The notes: generated by a model not told the origin, from the sequence alone. Numbered from the stretch's first letter, positions 1 to 12,494 are shown. The stretch is 64,000 nucleotides of DNA from Rhopalosiphum padi (GCF_020882245.1 NC_083598.1:12083178-12147177), one strand, 5' to 3'. Numbers and translations are program-made.

Positions 1-3000
1 TTTATACTTATGACGGATAGAAAAATAACCTTGTTCAAGTATTTTCTTTAAATCAATAATTTGAGATGCCTACTTGAATCTTTTACAACATCTACCTCTC
101 TATATATATATTGTTTTTCTTCAACATTAACATTGACGTTAAACGTTGAACAATCATACTCATCTACGATAACGAAACATCTATGATTGAAGTGTTTGAG
201 TAAATATACTCATTTTTGGTACATTTTTCAGATTCGATTTAGCGTGATGTTGAAGGATTCATATTCACGTATGTGATATGTGTTCATATTTTAATAGAAC
301 ACTATCTTTGACATATTTCTTTGTCATAACTAAATAACTATTATATTCTTTAATCGTTATAGACCTCATGATCAATTTCTCTATGTGTAATTGTAATATG
401 TATAGAAAACATATTTGAAAAACATTACCTGAAGTACTTGAACAAATTAACGGGTAGATATAGTGGAATATGTATGGCTATTGTTCCTTTGGCCAATTTA
501 GCCATACTTAGGCTGCTACCCTGTTTTCTATAAAAAACAACGAACATAATTAAATTCATACATATTATTATCACCTATTCAAAAACGATATTGGGATACA
601 TTTTTGATAAATGAACGCTTTTATATTTTATATTCAAAAAGTTATGGACTTAAGTCACTTAGAATAAAATATAAATATAAATATAGAATGGAGAAGAAAA
701 AGAAGAAAGAAGCTATGAGCGGCACGAGCGGATGTTACGAACTTTGGCGGGAATTTACAATCATATGCAGGGCCTCGGCCAGTTCGGCCCCGAGATAACA
801 GTCAGACTTGTTCTCAATGTTCTCATCACGATACTTTTTTAAATCGTCGTTCTGGATTTCTCATACATGCATATGGATAAGATTATCATAATTTTTGTTT
901 GGTTTGAATTAAAATTAAAGTCATTGGCATAATGGCATCGTATTTACTAGGTACATTATTGTAAATATTCAAAATTAATCGAATACCTAATTTGAATTTG
1001 AATTATTTTATAGAGGTTAACGATATTTTCTCTAGCGCTTTTTGATATAAAAGTAGTTTAATTTTTGTATTTCTCGATTACATATTTAAATGGTAATAAC
1101 AAGGTTTGACGTATAACGGTAAAATACATTAGGTATGCTAAACATTTTGGTTAAGTATGTATACTACATTTTGCAATAATGTGAGAAGCGTGACCTATAA
1201 TTTAGTATTGGAATTTGGAAACAACACGTTAAGAAAAAAAAGTAACATTAAAAATTTAATTTTAACATCCTAATTAAAATTATTTTTTATATTTTAAGAG
1301 TATTAGATTACATAGTATGTTTTGGCTTTTGACAAAAACTATCGGTTACGTTTGATTTATCAACATTTTCCTTTGAGAATCGATTTTGTCTAACATTTTA
1401 ACATAGAGATAAAATGTTTTTCATAACGTTGCCTCTGGGTTCTGATACAGTGGACACGTATTATTTATTGTAATTTCATACTTTTGTAATATTGTTTTGA
1501 AAAATACTAGAATACATTTTACTTTTTATATTTTTTCGGTTTTCCCCTAAAAGTGTCATCATTGGGTGGCTTCTTATATCAAATTCTCATGTTACTTATT
1601 TAACTTATAGCAAATACTCTTATTGTACCTTTTAGGAACAGATTGTGTATATATAAATAAAGGAAAAAAAAATATTTTTTCCTATGCTAAACATCAAGTG
1701 ACAAGTAATTTAAAATATTTAATATGTATTAGCATTGACTATATACTATACCTAGTTTGATCTATTGACTACTCCATAGTTTATAAGTCAATGGTTTTAG
1801 GTATAGGAAAATACTTTTTAGGCACAGTGACCTAACCTAAAAAAGAAAGCTTCATTTGTATATTTTATGTAGTTTATCAAGTTAAGTATGGTGATTTATT
1901 ATAATTTATACGAAATAAAGAAATATTAAGAAAGTAGGTGTGTTTTATTTGTTAATAGTTAATATATATTTTTATTTTTTTTACATTTTACGATATAATT
2001 ATATAGCCACGTAGGCCTATAATTCATTATAAGTGGGATAATGTTCAGGTTTGTTACACACTAATCAGTATTCAATATTAAGAATGTAATTTAAAATTTG
2101 GTCTTAACAATCATGATTACAGTTCATCAGTCTTTTTGATATATATCAATCTATTTAATTATTTTTCAAAGATTTAATTAAACGTGCTGAATTGCACGGC
2201 CCACTCTGATATTACTATATTAGTGACTAGTATTTTAGTGATTTTACTCATTCGACATTAAAATATGATTTTGTTATCACAGTTGTATGTTAATCAATAT
2301 TTGGACGAATCACAGCATAGAATGCACAAATAGGTAATAAATACACTAATAACTGATTAGACGCTGAAAATTGAAATTTAAAATTTGAATTTTGGAATTC
2401 GTATCTAATAGTCACTATTTTACTATTATATTCACTTTATGTTTAATAAATTATTCTTATGCTGTGTTCTAATATATAAATGTTGTGTATAATATTATTT
2501 ATGGTCATCTGTTTAGTGGGTTTCTTAAGTCATACTTACTACCATAATAAGATCTTGCTTAATGCTAACTATTATACTGATTTTTTTGTATAGAACTGTG
2601 TAATTATTTCTAGGTACGATATTGACAATTGACAATGTTTCAAGAAAAAAAAATCCATTGGAATAAGAAACTAACTACTATCTACAATAGTTACAACAAT
2701 CAAATAGGTATTCAAATATTCATAAAACAGATCAAATAAGTTCTGCAATGTTGGATTTATTATATTAAATTATTGGTAATAATAAATGTTCTCCAACATG
2801 CTTCTGTTATTTCATCTATAATATTTAACTGTAGTTATATTTATTTAATAATGTTTTTAGATATAAAAAGAAGACTTTTGGGTGACTTAATATTATACAA
2901 ATTTATCATGGAGATGTTAAAAGATAAATTATATAAAATAAGCTCCACGGTTTAAAATAATTCCTGTTTAAATATGGATAGTGAAATTTAAACCATGAGA

Positions 3001-3605
3001 AAATTCTTATTTTTTATTATTCGTTCCATTATGACCTGATTGAATATTTTGCTTCGTGATAATAACAGGTAACTTTAAGTTTTAATATATTCCTCAAACA
3101 TATATAGGTATATATTATATATGTCAATTATTATTTTTATATTTTTGTTTCATATGTTACTGTATGTAATCCTTTTCATAATACAACATAATATGTCCAT
3201 TACAAATAATAAAAAATTGTAATATAGTTATGAGTATGCCTATACTTTGTTCAAGTTAAAAAAATGTAGTTTGCAGTTACCAGTTTTAGTTAAGTGAGGG
3301 TCAGACAATACTCGTTTTTTCTATCCTCACCAAATCAACCTGAAGGCCTATTGTGTACATATTGTGCGTATTTTAATTGACAGAGTACATCATGCCTCTG
3401 CAAAATATTCAGCCACTAACTACGTTTAACATAAACAGAATATAGGAGTTATACTATTTGACTAAACTACTATTTTGTACTAGAAATATTCTGAAAATGT
3501 TGATGCCTAAAAATAAATATTTTTTTTAAATTTTTACTGATTTTATATTGATGAGTATTATTTTAGTATTCAACTTAATTTGAATTTTGTAATTAAAATA
3601 TATAC
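1..3605. other. AT-rich intergenic DNA without a recognised gene
   Basis: No open reading frame here resembles a known protein and no convincing exon was seen. A short GC-rich patch at about 712-800 stands out from the background and contains a small imperfect hairpin, but it could not be assigned. Around 3290-3420 the composition becomes less AT-rich and looks like old repeat sequence, without identifiable ends. Confidence 0.5.
472..507. repeat. Perfect 9-bp inverted repeat (hairpin)
   Basis: GTATGGCTA at 472-480 is followed 18 bases later by its exact reverse complement at 499-507. The inner TTG/CAA bases can extend the stem with a two-base bulge. It is not associated with a recognised gene, and chance occurrence in AT-rich DNA is possible. 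Confidence 0.35.
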
Positions 3606-3899
3606 AGTGGCGTCGCTGTAATCAAAAGGGAATTGGGGAAAAGGGTTGTTAACTATTAATTTGGATTACCTATGATTTTGTTACAAAATTGTCTTACAAA
3701 TTAAACTTAAATTTTTTTTTATTTATTTGTGTACAATAAATATAATAATTGATTACATTTTTTTTTTTAATTATATACATACTCGTTTGTTATTGAAATA
3801 TTCAGTAATTTTTTTTGAATACTGGTTTTTACATTTTGCTCAAGTGCTTTATCTTGTATATGTCTGAATAACATAATTTCCTTATAGTTTATCATGTTC

Positions 3900-4541
3900 A
3901 ATGCTTTCGTGGCTTCTGAAGCTGATATTTTTCAGGCAAAAGTCCATTGTCTTCTTCCTCTTCAACATCGTTTTTCGTGACAGCATGCACAATTTCTTCA
4001 TTGGTTAAAATGTCTTGATGCTAAATAGTTTCATCACAAACACTTGATGCCCACTGTTGAATCTTGGTTTCAATCGTAGTCGTACCTGGAGCAAACTTAG
4101 CTAACAATGGGGAGACTGTTCTCTTGAACTCTAAATATTTCATTGTCTGTAGTTAGGTATGAATTTAGGTTTTTCCATGACATTTTAATCAGACGTGTTG
4201 AGACAACAGTTAGCCAAATTAAAAACAACATCTTAAAGATTGATTTTTTTTCAACCTGTCACCAAGTCAAGTTTTTTTTATCTACAACAATGTTTGAAAG
4301 TAATTTTTTTCAGTAATTCAATGTAATGTTTTGAATAATATTCTGATCCATTGGTTAAATAAAAGCAGTTGGTATTTGGTGGTAAAAACATTGCAAATAT
4401 TTTGATATCTTTACTACAAAGTTCTTCAGTAGACAGGTAACCTGGACAGTTATCTAATAGTAGTACAGCTTCTATAGGAAAACTAATTGATGAAAGATGA
4501 TGACGAACATTAGGATCAAATTCACTGTTGAACCAATTCAA
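3900..4541 (-). pseudogene. Decayed Tigger/jerky-like (pogo, DDE_1) transposase fragment
   Basis: The longest intact piece is an 87-codon frame at 4278-4541 (minus). It carries the DDE_1 signature: a hydrophobic strand ending LLLDNCPG, with the catalytic Asp of LDN present, then SxEELCSKD and FLPPNT. The next expected motif (QPMDQGVI-like) is degraded. Further along the minus strand, frameshifted pieces continue the family pattern: a stretch with conserved Trp residues (MSWKNL) near 4170, and an acidic tail (TNEEIVHAV followed by a Glu-rich run) near 3960-4010. In intact elements this domain cuts and rejoins transposon ends at TA target sites. Several stops and frameshifts show this copy is dead. 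A CAGTGGCG sequence at 3606 and GTGGCACTA near 4763 might be its eroded ends, but this is weak. Confidence 0.8.
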
Positions 4542-4600
4542 AAATAATTAAAAATAATAATTCATAAATATTTCTTGTTACCCACGTATTTTTCTGATTT

Positions 4601-7600
4601 TGGTAACATACAGGCAGTTTGGTGTTATTGACATATGCATTTTAAACGACGCACATGTGTGATATGCAATTTTAATAATCGTTATGATTGTTGTTTTATC
4701 GTTCTACATAAGTACAATAACAGAACGGTGGTGATGTACATCTGAAACCATTCGGATTGCTGTGGCACTACTTTATATATATATTATGTACAAAATTATA
4801 ATTTTTGATTTTTGGACAATAAAATATTTTGTTTAATTGATTGGGTTTTATTTTATATAAATTATATATAGTTTTTTAAAAGTAGCTTAGAGTTTCAATT
4901 AATTACCATTTATTTTTACTAAATTATTGAGGTATAGACAATTTTAAAAATATGAATTTAATTGTTTTTTTTTTAGTTTTAGACAACAAGGTAGAACTAT
5001 AGTGATTGATGTAGGAATTTGCCAGAGGCTTTAAGGTGATTATCTATTTGGAAAAACTCAGGCCTTTACAACTTACTATAGGTAACCTAATAACCTTTTA
5101 ATCCCATTATAATAGGAATAAGAAATAAAAATATAAAATTAAATTTAAATATAAATGGTTGAAATCAAGATATGTGCAGGAGTATATTTCTATTTATTAT
5201 TTCCTACTACTATTTAAAGTATTATGCATTATGATGTGTAAATGAACATTAAATATGAGTGAATATTTTGTGTGTATATTATGTGTAATTATATGTTTCT
5301 TATATTTATGCTCTGTTTTTTATATCTGTTTAAACACATATTAGTGAATTTGATAAACAATAATACTTTCTTACTATTTGTATTATTTCAATAGAACTGC
5401 ATTGTAGCATTGTATGATGTTGATACCTTACATTTATTATGGAAGTGAATCAAGAAATATGTACATATAAACTCTAAATACTTTAAATATGATTAGGAAG
5501 TGTTATAAATAAATTTTAACAATAGTATAATAAGTAACACATAATAGTTTAATCATTCATAAGATGTGTGAGAATTTAATGGATTTTTTCTACAGAAATA
5601 ATTATATTTTATACTTACAAGACGTGTTGAGGTTTATTTATGGGCATTTATGGCAGATTTAAGAGGAAAAAATAAGAATATAAAGATTATGTTATTTTTA
5701 AATGGTAACTATGTTCTTTAAAGAAAAAAGAGTAACTGTGTAAAAATAAATATAGTTTCAAGTGAATCTATATGTGATTGTTTAAATTAATATGTTTGTA
5801 TATAAAACACACTGACAAACATTATAGACAGACAACTGAGAGACTTTTTCAGCTTCTGAAGCCTTTTTAAAGAAAAGCGAAGGTCATGGACTATTCCTAT
5901 TATTTGCATGTGACCAATGACCTGCTGATAGAGATATGATTTAGTCAATATGTAATTAGTATGGATATTTTTGATTATTTGTTTAGTGAATCTTATTAGT
6001 GTTATTTGTAATTTGTTAACTATTTTGCTTTTATATATTTTTAATTATAACCAATTAACTATATTACATTGTAATATATATTATTTAAGTACTTTACATA
6101 ATAGTTAATTGGATAAAGTCATGGTGCACTTAAAATATATTTATATGATTTATATTAGTTTGTTTATTTGTTATAGTCAGCAAAGAAGAGCTTCTAGAGA
6201 AAATTATGTTAAGAACATCTTACTTTTACTAACATGGATTACATCTAGAGAAACATTACTGGATAGTCTCTCCACTCAAGGCACACACCTGTAAATTAAA
6301 ATAATCTATATTTTTGGTTTATTGTATTAAGAATGTACAGTCAGTTGAATTTCTCAATTAAAATTTTTTTTTTTAAACTACTGATTACTTAACCTTAACA
6401 TTATCTGATTCAGATCATCTTCTAGGACCATTACAAGTGTCTATTTTACCTTTTTACTTTTAAGGGTATATTTTGTTTATTTAATAGTAAAATACTTTTG
6501 TATTTTAAAGTTTAGTATTTTTATAACAAATAAGTATTATGATATGTATTTATTGACAAATATTAAACAAAATGTATATGTTTTTTAATTTCAACCATAA
6601 TTTATTTAAAAGAATTTACGATTATAAGATCACAGTTTCTTTTTATATACATATACAGATACTATATTAAGTAGAGTTATATAATTCAAAATCCTTATAT
6701 TATCACATAATATTATAATCATAAAATATAATGCCAACAACATATATTGTAAGACGTTTGATTATATGATTAGGTTAAGTTATATGATTCAAAAATAGAA
6801 TACAATTTTATATTAAACACTAAATTAATAAATTCTTCATTTGGTCTATAATTTATATGATTGTAAATTATATTTTTAATTACATGTTCATTAATTACCA
6901 AGTACAGTTTACAAGTAATATTTATTATAAATATATATGATAGTTCTTGAAATTGTATTAAATTCAAAAACAAATTATTGCATATTATAAAAAAAAAAAA
7001 CCATTTTGAAGTACACTACATTTTAACATTGATGTATGTAATTGATGGGTAAAGTACTGAAGTCTTTTTTTCCTTTTAAATAATTTACTAAATTTACAAT
7101 TTCACCAGCATAATATTTCAAGTTAATGTTCAAAGTGTTATACATATAATGTAGGCAATAAGCACTTTAAAATATCCTTAGGATAATATATGTGTAATAA
7201 GGAGTTATGGATTAAATCAATAACATGTTTGCCCCAAATGTTCAACTGTGTTGTGATTAAAATTAATTTAAATATACTTTTTTAATTAATTATGTTCTAG
7301 GTAGTGATTTTAAATAAAAGTAAATTAGTAATTATTTCTTGATTCTTGATTTAGTATCTACTAAATACACAGGTATTTAAATTGACTGAGACATAAAAGT
7401 TTACAATAAAAATGAATAATAAGATTAATTAATAAAAATGATTAGTTATTTAAAAAAAATTGAAAGTTGCATGATCATTAATCATTAATAGGTGACGAGG
7501 AGACCTGAGTGATAATTAAAAAAATAATGAACTTATTTTTATTAGAATTAAGAAAGAAATTTATTAATATTAATATTTTAAATTGTTAGGGATTACTTCC

Positions 7601-7777
7601 CTTGCTTTTCACACACACAAAAAAAAACAATGTAATTGATAATGTGCAAATTCAAAAGGTGTTCAACTAAAAATCTATGTTTTATAAAAGCATAAATTGT
7701 TGAATATTAATGAATGTATAACAAATATTTAAGCCTATATAATTTTTCAAAAGAAAGTGATTCCTCATGGATACTCC
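4601..7777. other. AT-rich intergenic DNA with faint exon-like signals
   Basis: No recognised gene. Some segments look exon-like because they have a pyrimidine-rich acceptor and slightly higher GC: 4977-5081 (acceptor after a T-run ending at 4976, donor AG|GTAACC), 5854-5940 (acceptor TTTTTCAG), and 6181-6294. The reading frames in them stop early, so they could be parts of a non-coding transcript, a decayed gene, or chance. Confidence 0.35.
6181..6294 (+). other. Possible terminal exon, unrecognised
   Basis: A frame preceded by an acceptor-like sequence (ending TATAGTCAG at 6180) encodes 37 residues starting QRRASRENYV and ending STQGTHL before TAA. The product matches nothing I recognise. 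No partner exon was established, and the flanks are AT-rich. It could equally be chance. Confidence is low. Confidence 0.15.
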
Positions 7778-7785
7778 ACTTTATG

Positions 7786-8230
7786 TATTGGTACAACTAG
7801 GTCTAAAATATTAGGGGGGCTGTAGGCCCACAAATAAATACCTAATTTAATTACTTTCATGCTTTCTAAAAAACTAGGAGGTCTGGATTATTTTTATATC
7901 AATAGTAACAACTGTACAAATACGGATAATTGTTTTGGTACCTATTAAAAATACTAAATAAGTTTTTTTGTCCATTTTTAATCACCAAAATAAAATTTAT
8001 TAAATTATACGTAGCCACGTAGGTATATTGCAAAATAAACTTTATTATTTTATATTTGAATAATTCTGCTTAATAATTCTCTACGTCATATTGCATAGGA
8101 TGTATCTCACATTCTAACTATTTTATGCTTAAATTATTATTTAATCTTAAGTAATCAAAACAATTTGGGGAGGCTAAAATATATTTTGAGTGGGCTAAGT
8201 CCGCCTGAGTCCCCCATAGTTGCATCAATG
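7786..8230. mobile_element. Non-autonomous hAT-type element (MITE), 445 bp
   Basis: The element is flanked by a perfect 8-bp direct duplication, ACTTTATG, at 7778-7785 and 8231-8238. The left end begins TATTGGTACAACTAGG and the reverse complement of the right end begins CATTGATGCAACTATGG, so the termini are imperfect inverted repeats. G-rich (left, about 7812) and C-rich (right, about 8211) subterminal tracts are also in inverted orientation. An 8-bp target duplication is the hallmark of hAT transposases. No coding capacity is present, so it would have been mobilised in trans. Confidence 0.85.
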
Positions 8231-8394
8231 ACTTTATGATAATCTTTCATACAGCAGACAGCAGTTCACGTAACTTTTTCGTTCCATTCCCTATTACTAA
8301 CAATTTTTGACTAAATATTTTATAGACAATCGTAAATTAACAATTTTAAATTTTATTATTTGCAAGAACTTAATAAATTCAAATTGTTTAATAC

Positions 8395-8458
8395 CAATGG
8401 CGTATATAGGAATTATTTTCGGGGGGACCTTTAACCCTCCCCTTTATACGTCACTATA
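8395..8458. mobile_element. Possible miniature hAT-like palindrome, 64 bp
   Basis: Left end CAATGGCGTATATAGG and right end CCTTTATACGTCACTATA are imperfect inverted repeats around a short G-run/C-run core. Flanks TTTAATAC (8387-8394) and TTTGATAC (8459-8466) match at 7 of 8 bases, consistent with an aged target duplication. The size is very small, so this may be a solo remnant. Confidence 0.45.
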
Positions 8459-8466
8459 TTTGATAC

Positions 8467-10629
8467 CAATATTGAGTACATTTATATTATAATAATATCA
8501 ACCAAAGTTTAATACCCTACCAAGTGAGATTACAGATCTTATTGATGTTATAAAAATGGGAAAAAATTTACTTTGCAACGGCCCTTAACCCTTAGAAAAT
8601 TAGAAAAAAAAAATATGGAAGTTGTGTATTTTATCGAGTTAAGAACGATGATGCTATTAGATATTTCCAAAATTAAACCCATAGAGTAATTATAATAATT
8701 ATTACTTTTTACTTTATGATTTATGTAGATATAGACGTAAGTATAGTTGTTCCGTGGTACGTGTAGATGAGATATGGTCAAGGTCAATTGTATAAAGTCA
8801 GGTCACAGAATCACCGCTACGTCGTTTATACGTATGGAGGCTAATTTGCTTTATATCGTATTCTGCTAACTTCGGTTACAAAACTAGGTCTTTCGAACCT
8901 CACGTTTAATAGAAGCTCATTCTCAAGCTAGCCAAACCCCTTATTGTGGAAGTAGTTCACCTGGAATGAGATATCTTCTCTAACAATTACATATTTACAT
9001 AACTACCCTTCGGGTAGATCTTGTAAGTTATATAAGTATTATTGCCAAGTAGTCACTCTCTATGCCTACCAAGCACCAGCCCCGGTCGCAAAACTTGGCG
9101 GGAAAACAAAGATTTTCCATTGAGGTCGAATTGATCTCAGTACCTATTCTACTTTCTACGGTATATGGTTGGTAAAGACTTAACCCAATAGATGAACTAT
9201 TTATACATCACTGTAAAGATATTAAATTAATTCATCGTTTTGTTGAGGATCTATGTACCTATAACTACAATAGCTATATATAAATTTATAAATATAAATT
9301 TACATATTAGTCATATACTTATATTGCTGTAGTTGGTTAGGTTAGGTTATATGACGCGTGACGATATTACACCGGCGCCTAATTCACCACGACAAATTTA
9401 CGGCGATGTATTTTCGTGACACCTTCAGTTAATGTCCGGCACATAGTACATTTTTTTATTATTTCTGAATCAGGAAAGCATTCTTGTAATAATTAAGGTA
9501 GATGATCAGCAGCTAAGATAAGTAAATTGACATATTCTGATATTGGATATAAATTAAGGTATTTGAAATTGATGTTTTAATTAGTATCTATACATGTGCA
9601 TACATGTGCACAAAGATTGAATTAATGTTTTCTATGCCGCTGACCAATCCGGACTCCAGTATAATGCTAGGATTAAGCAGAAAGCAGGATAGTAATAATT
9701 ACTATTTGCTAGTGTTTTATACCTATATCTACCCATATTTTAGAAAGTTCTCCTATACTTGACAATTTGCAGAGACAAGGGACTACATTTTAGCATTGAT
9801 TATAAATATAAGTATTTATAATCAATGATTTTAGTTATAAAGAATTCTTTTTTTATTATTACTTTGGACGAAAAGATCATCATTCATTACGACGTTTTTA
9901 AGTACGGTGATGTATATTTTTTATTTTACGAGGTAAATCTCTTAACATTTAAAGGTTCATCCTCAAAATATTTCTCATATTTATGAAGATACAAAATTAA
10001 AAAACCATAATGATGATGATTTAATAGATAATAATAATAATAAACTTGTGTTTTCGTGGTGTCTTAGACTAGTGACGAATTATTATGGGTATTAAATTAT
10101 TTAAATTCATTTTCAAATTTCTATAATAATATTGTAGAAAGTATTGATGATTTTATTTTATTGTTAAATCGTTAAACGACATTAATCTCAAATAATAATG
10201 TAAAAGTTTATTGTTAATAAGTGATATAATGTTTAATAATTTTAAAATTTGTAAAATTAAATTGGAATTGTATGGGAAAATGTGTGAAATAAATACTAAA
10301 GTTATGTTCACTTTTTTATCTTACAGCCCTATCTACAGGTAGTCATTAGAAGACAAAATAAATTTATTTTCTTAGAACAAAAAAAAAAAAAAATTATTAT
10401 TTATTTCTTGTTTGATTTTCTTCGTATAGATACTTACAAATAAAAATATTTTTTTTTTGTACTACCTACTCAATTTATATTAAACTTTGCATTACCACGG
10501 GATGCTTTGCCTAATATATAAATGTATTTAAACCTACACATAAACACGAATTAGTCTAAGTTTCTGTATGAATAATATATAGTACGTTATTTAATCTATA
10601 AATACATAGTTAACATTTAGCATATAATG
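8467..10629. other. AT-rich intergenic DNA, no gene recognised
   Basis: Two less AT-rich patches lie at about 8810-9170 and 9340-9440; they read like decayed repeat sequence rather than coding DNA. A tandem duplicate of TACATGTGCA occurs at 9592-9611, and a strong hairpin at 9794-9827 is listed separately. Confidence 0.4.
9794..9827. repeat. Perfect 15-bp hairpin with 4-base loop
   Basis: CATTGATTATAAATA (9794-9808), loop TAAG, then the exact reverse complement TATTTATAATCAATG (9813-9827). The stem is uninterrupted but AT-rich. No oligo-T run or gene end lies nearby that would make it a known regulatory site. It could be the core of a collapsed palindromic element. Confidence 0.6.
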
Positions 10630-10632
10630 TTA

Positions 10633-11203
10633 CGGTTAAAAGTTGAAATCGAGCAAACCTCAAAAATGCCAGGAGCAAAATGCGAACTGCCCACGATACT
10701 TGGCCAAATGTCATATTTTGGTTTTTTCCCGGGCAAACCTTATTATGACCAATCATATTTGGGAAAAACTGTAGCGTTTTAAATACTCTAATATTAAATA
10801 TAAATTACTATAAAATAAATATTTTTTTTAAAATATAATTAAGTATGATTACGTATAAGGCATAAATGATAATAAAAATATAATGTGAATTAAAAAAATT
10901 AATAAATTTAAGTAGGTATAAAAATACATATAGGTACTTTATATTTATATACCTATATAGTATATATATTAAAATTTAATTTTGAGGTGTTTACATGTAT
11001 GATTAATTATATTTAATAATATTGTTATTACCCTATCGCTTACAATTAGATTAGGTGTATGTGAATTAATTGTAGATAAAAACAATAAATTAATTACGTG
11101 TAGTAAAAAATCTTACGATAAATGTCACTGTGGTTTCGCCCAAATGTCAAGAGAAGTTCGCGTTTTGCTTTTCTGAGTTTTGCTCGATTTCGACTTTTGC
11201 CTG
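10633..11203. mobile_element. MITE with long inverted repeats, TTA duplication (Harbinger-like), 571 bp
   Basis: The two ends are clear inverted repeats. The left starts CGGTTAAAAGTTGAAATC and the reverse complement of the right starts CAGGCAAAAGTCGAAATC. They share a perfect 13-mer GAAATCGAGCAAA (10645-10657; inverted copy 11179-11191), and similarity continues for about 50 bp with small indels. TTA lies immediately outside each end (10630-10632 and 11204-11206), matching the 3-bp TWA target preference of PIF/Harbinger elements. The interior is AT-rich and non-coding. A Tc1/mariner-type assignment (TA duplication) is the alternative. Confidence 0.75.
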
Positions 11204-11206
11204 TTA

Positions 11207-12494
11207 TATATTATATATTAGATATACAGAGAATATATTTTTACAAAAATATGTCAAAATGTATTAATAGATACATAATATGAACGAATGAATTAAAAAT
11301 ACAAAAACAAAGAAAAACACACTTACCTAGCCTTTTGTACTACAGTACTACACACAATTATAGTTTCTGGCGTTTCTGCTATTATATTATATCACATAAG
11401 TGGTATTAATTAAGTCTTAAGTGAGTAAGTGTATTTAAACATTAAATAAATATAAGGGTTTCATCATATTATCCGTATTAATATGAAAATTACTTTAAGT
11501 TATAAATACGTTAGGTAGGTAGTATACTAATATACTATAAGTACTTCATAATTTATATTATTATTAAATTTGATCATATCAATACTTTAATATGTTATGG
11601 GGAATCTAAACTTTTTAAATCAAAATCGTAATGAAATTCAGACGTAGGTATATTCCCAGACGGTCAGACCCCAATAGCTAATCACAATCCTTTTTAATAT
11701 TTAAATATCAGGCACGTGTGCAGACATTTTGCAGTGATGACTTTTCACATAACTTCGCATAACTGCCATGCATATCGCATATGCATAATATGGTATGAAA
11801 TATGGACTGAGGTTTTAAAAACAATAATACTGCAAGATAATAAGATAATAATGTTATACATAAACATAAGGTCATGGGCGAGATGGCTGAGTTGCAACTG
11901 CTGAAAAACCCACGTGACCCAATGGATTAATTTTTTTTTTAGACAGGATTTGTTAATTTTATTTGTTCTTATTATTAATATAATATTATCATCGTTCTTG
12001 TGATTGGTAATCGCCGTGATTTCAAATCGTTTTCGGCGAGCACGTCCGAAGACCTCCGTCGGTAGACGGATTGTCTTCGGCATTCGAGGACCGCGACAAA
12101 TAATGTTTTTTTCTTTATGCTCGCCCAACGAAGATCTGACTTAATCGACCCCTCCTATCCCAAAAAACCTTTGTCTACGCGAAAATATACAACAGACACC
12201 AACACTTGCACGTCAGCGCTATACTATGTAATATTACAACTATCAATACAACTATTATTACTATTATTAGGTATTGTTTATTATATTTTAATATTATCAA
12301 CATCATTGTTATTTCGTCGTCTTGTGACTGTTCTTAAAATAATATTTTGATGAACTTTTTTTTACTAAAATAAATAGTTTTTATACAATTGAACGTCGTT
12401 TATCGTAACATTTAATAACAATAAAATAATATTTTGGTAGTGCCGTAGTCGTTGTGCTAACCGTTGTTATCGTCGTCCATCGTCGCCGAACGTC
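11207..12494 (+). other. Upstream region of the nanos-like gene
   Basis: The region is AT-rich until about 12000, then becomes GC-richer towards the first coding exon at 12495. The transcription start, any untranslated first exon and the core promoter were not resolved. A GC-rich hairpin at 12046-12080 is listed separately. The frames across 11745-12350 look like chance and resemble no family. Confidence 0.35.
12046..12080. repeat. GC-rich hairpin upstream of nanos exon 1
   Basis: CCGAAGAC (12046-12053) pairs exactly with GTCTTCGG (12073-12080), and inside it TCCGTC pairs with GACGGA around a GGTA loop, leaving one small internal mismatch. It stands out in an AT-rich context about 415 bases before the nanos-like start codon. 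Function is unknown; it could lie in the promoter or a 5' untranslated region. Confidence 0.55.

Noticed and set aside
9346..9360. GGTTAGGTTAGGTTA, three units of the insect telomere repeat
   Set aside because: Three units are too few for an interstitial telomere and can arise by chance.
11875..12030. GGGCGAGATGGCTGAG resembles a tRNA A box, and GATTTCAAATC downstream resembles a B box, suggesting a tRNA-derived SINE
   Set aside because: The spacing is too long, no cloverleaf forms, and no repeat boundaries are visible.
11745..12128. 127-codon minus-strand frame upstream of nanos
   Set aside because: Its composition follows the DNA, it has no recognisable motif, and part of it overlaps the 12046-12080 hairpin.
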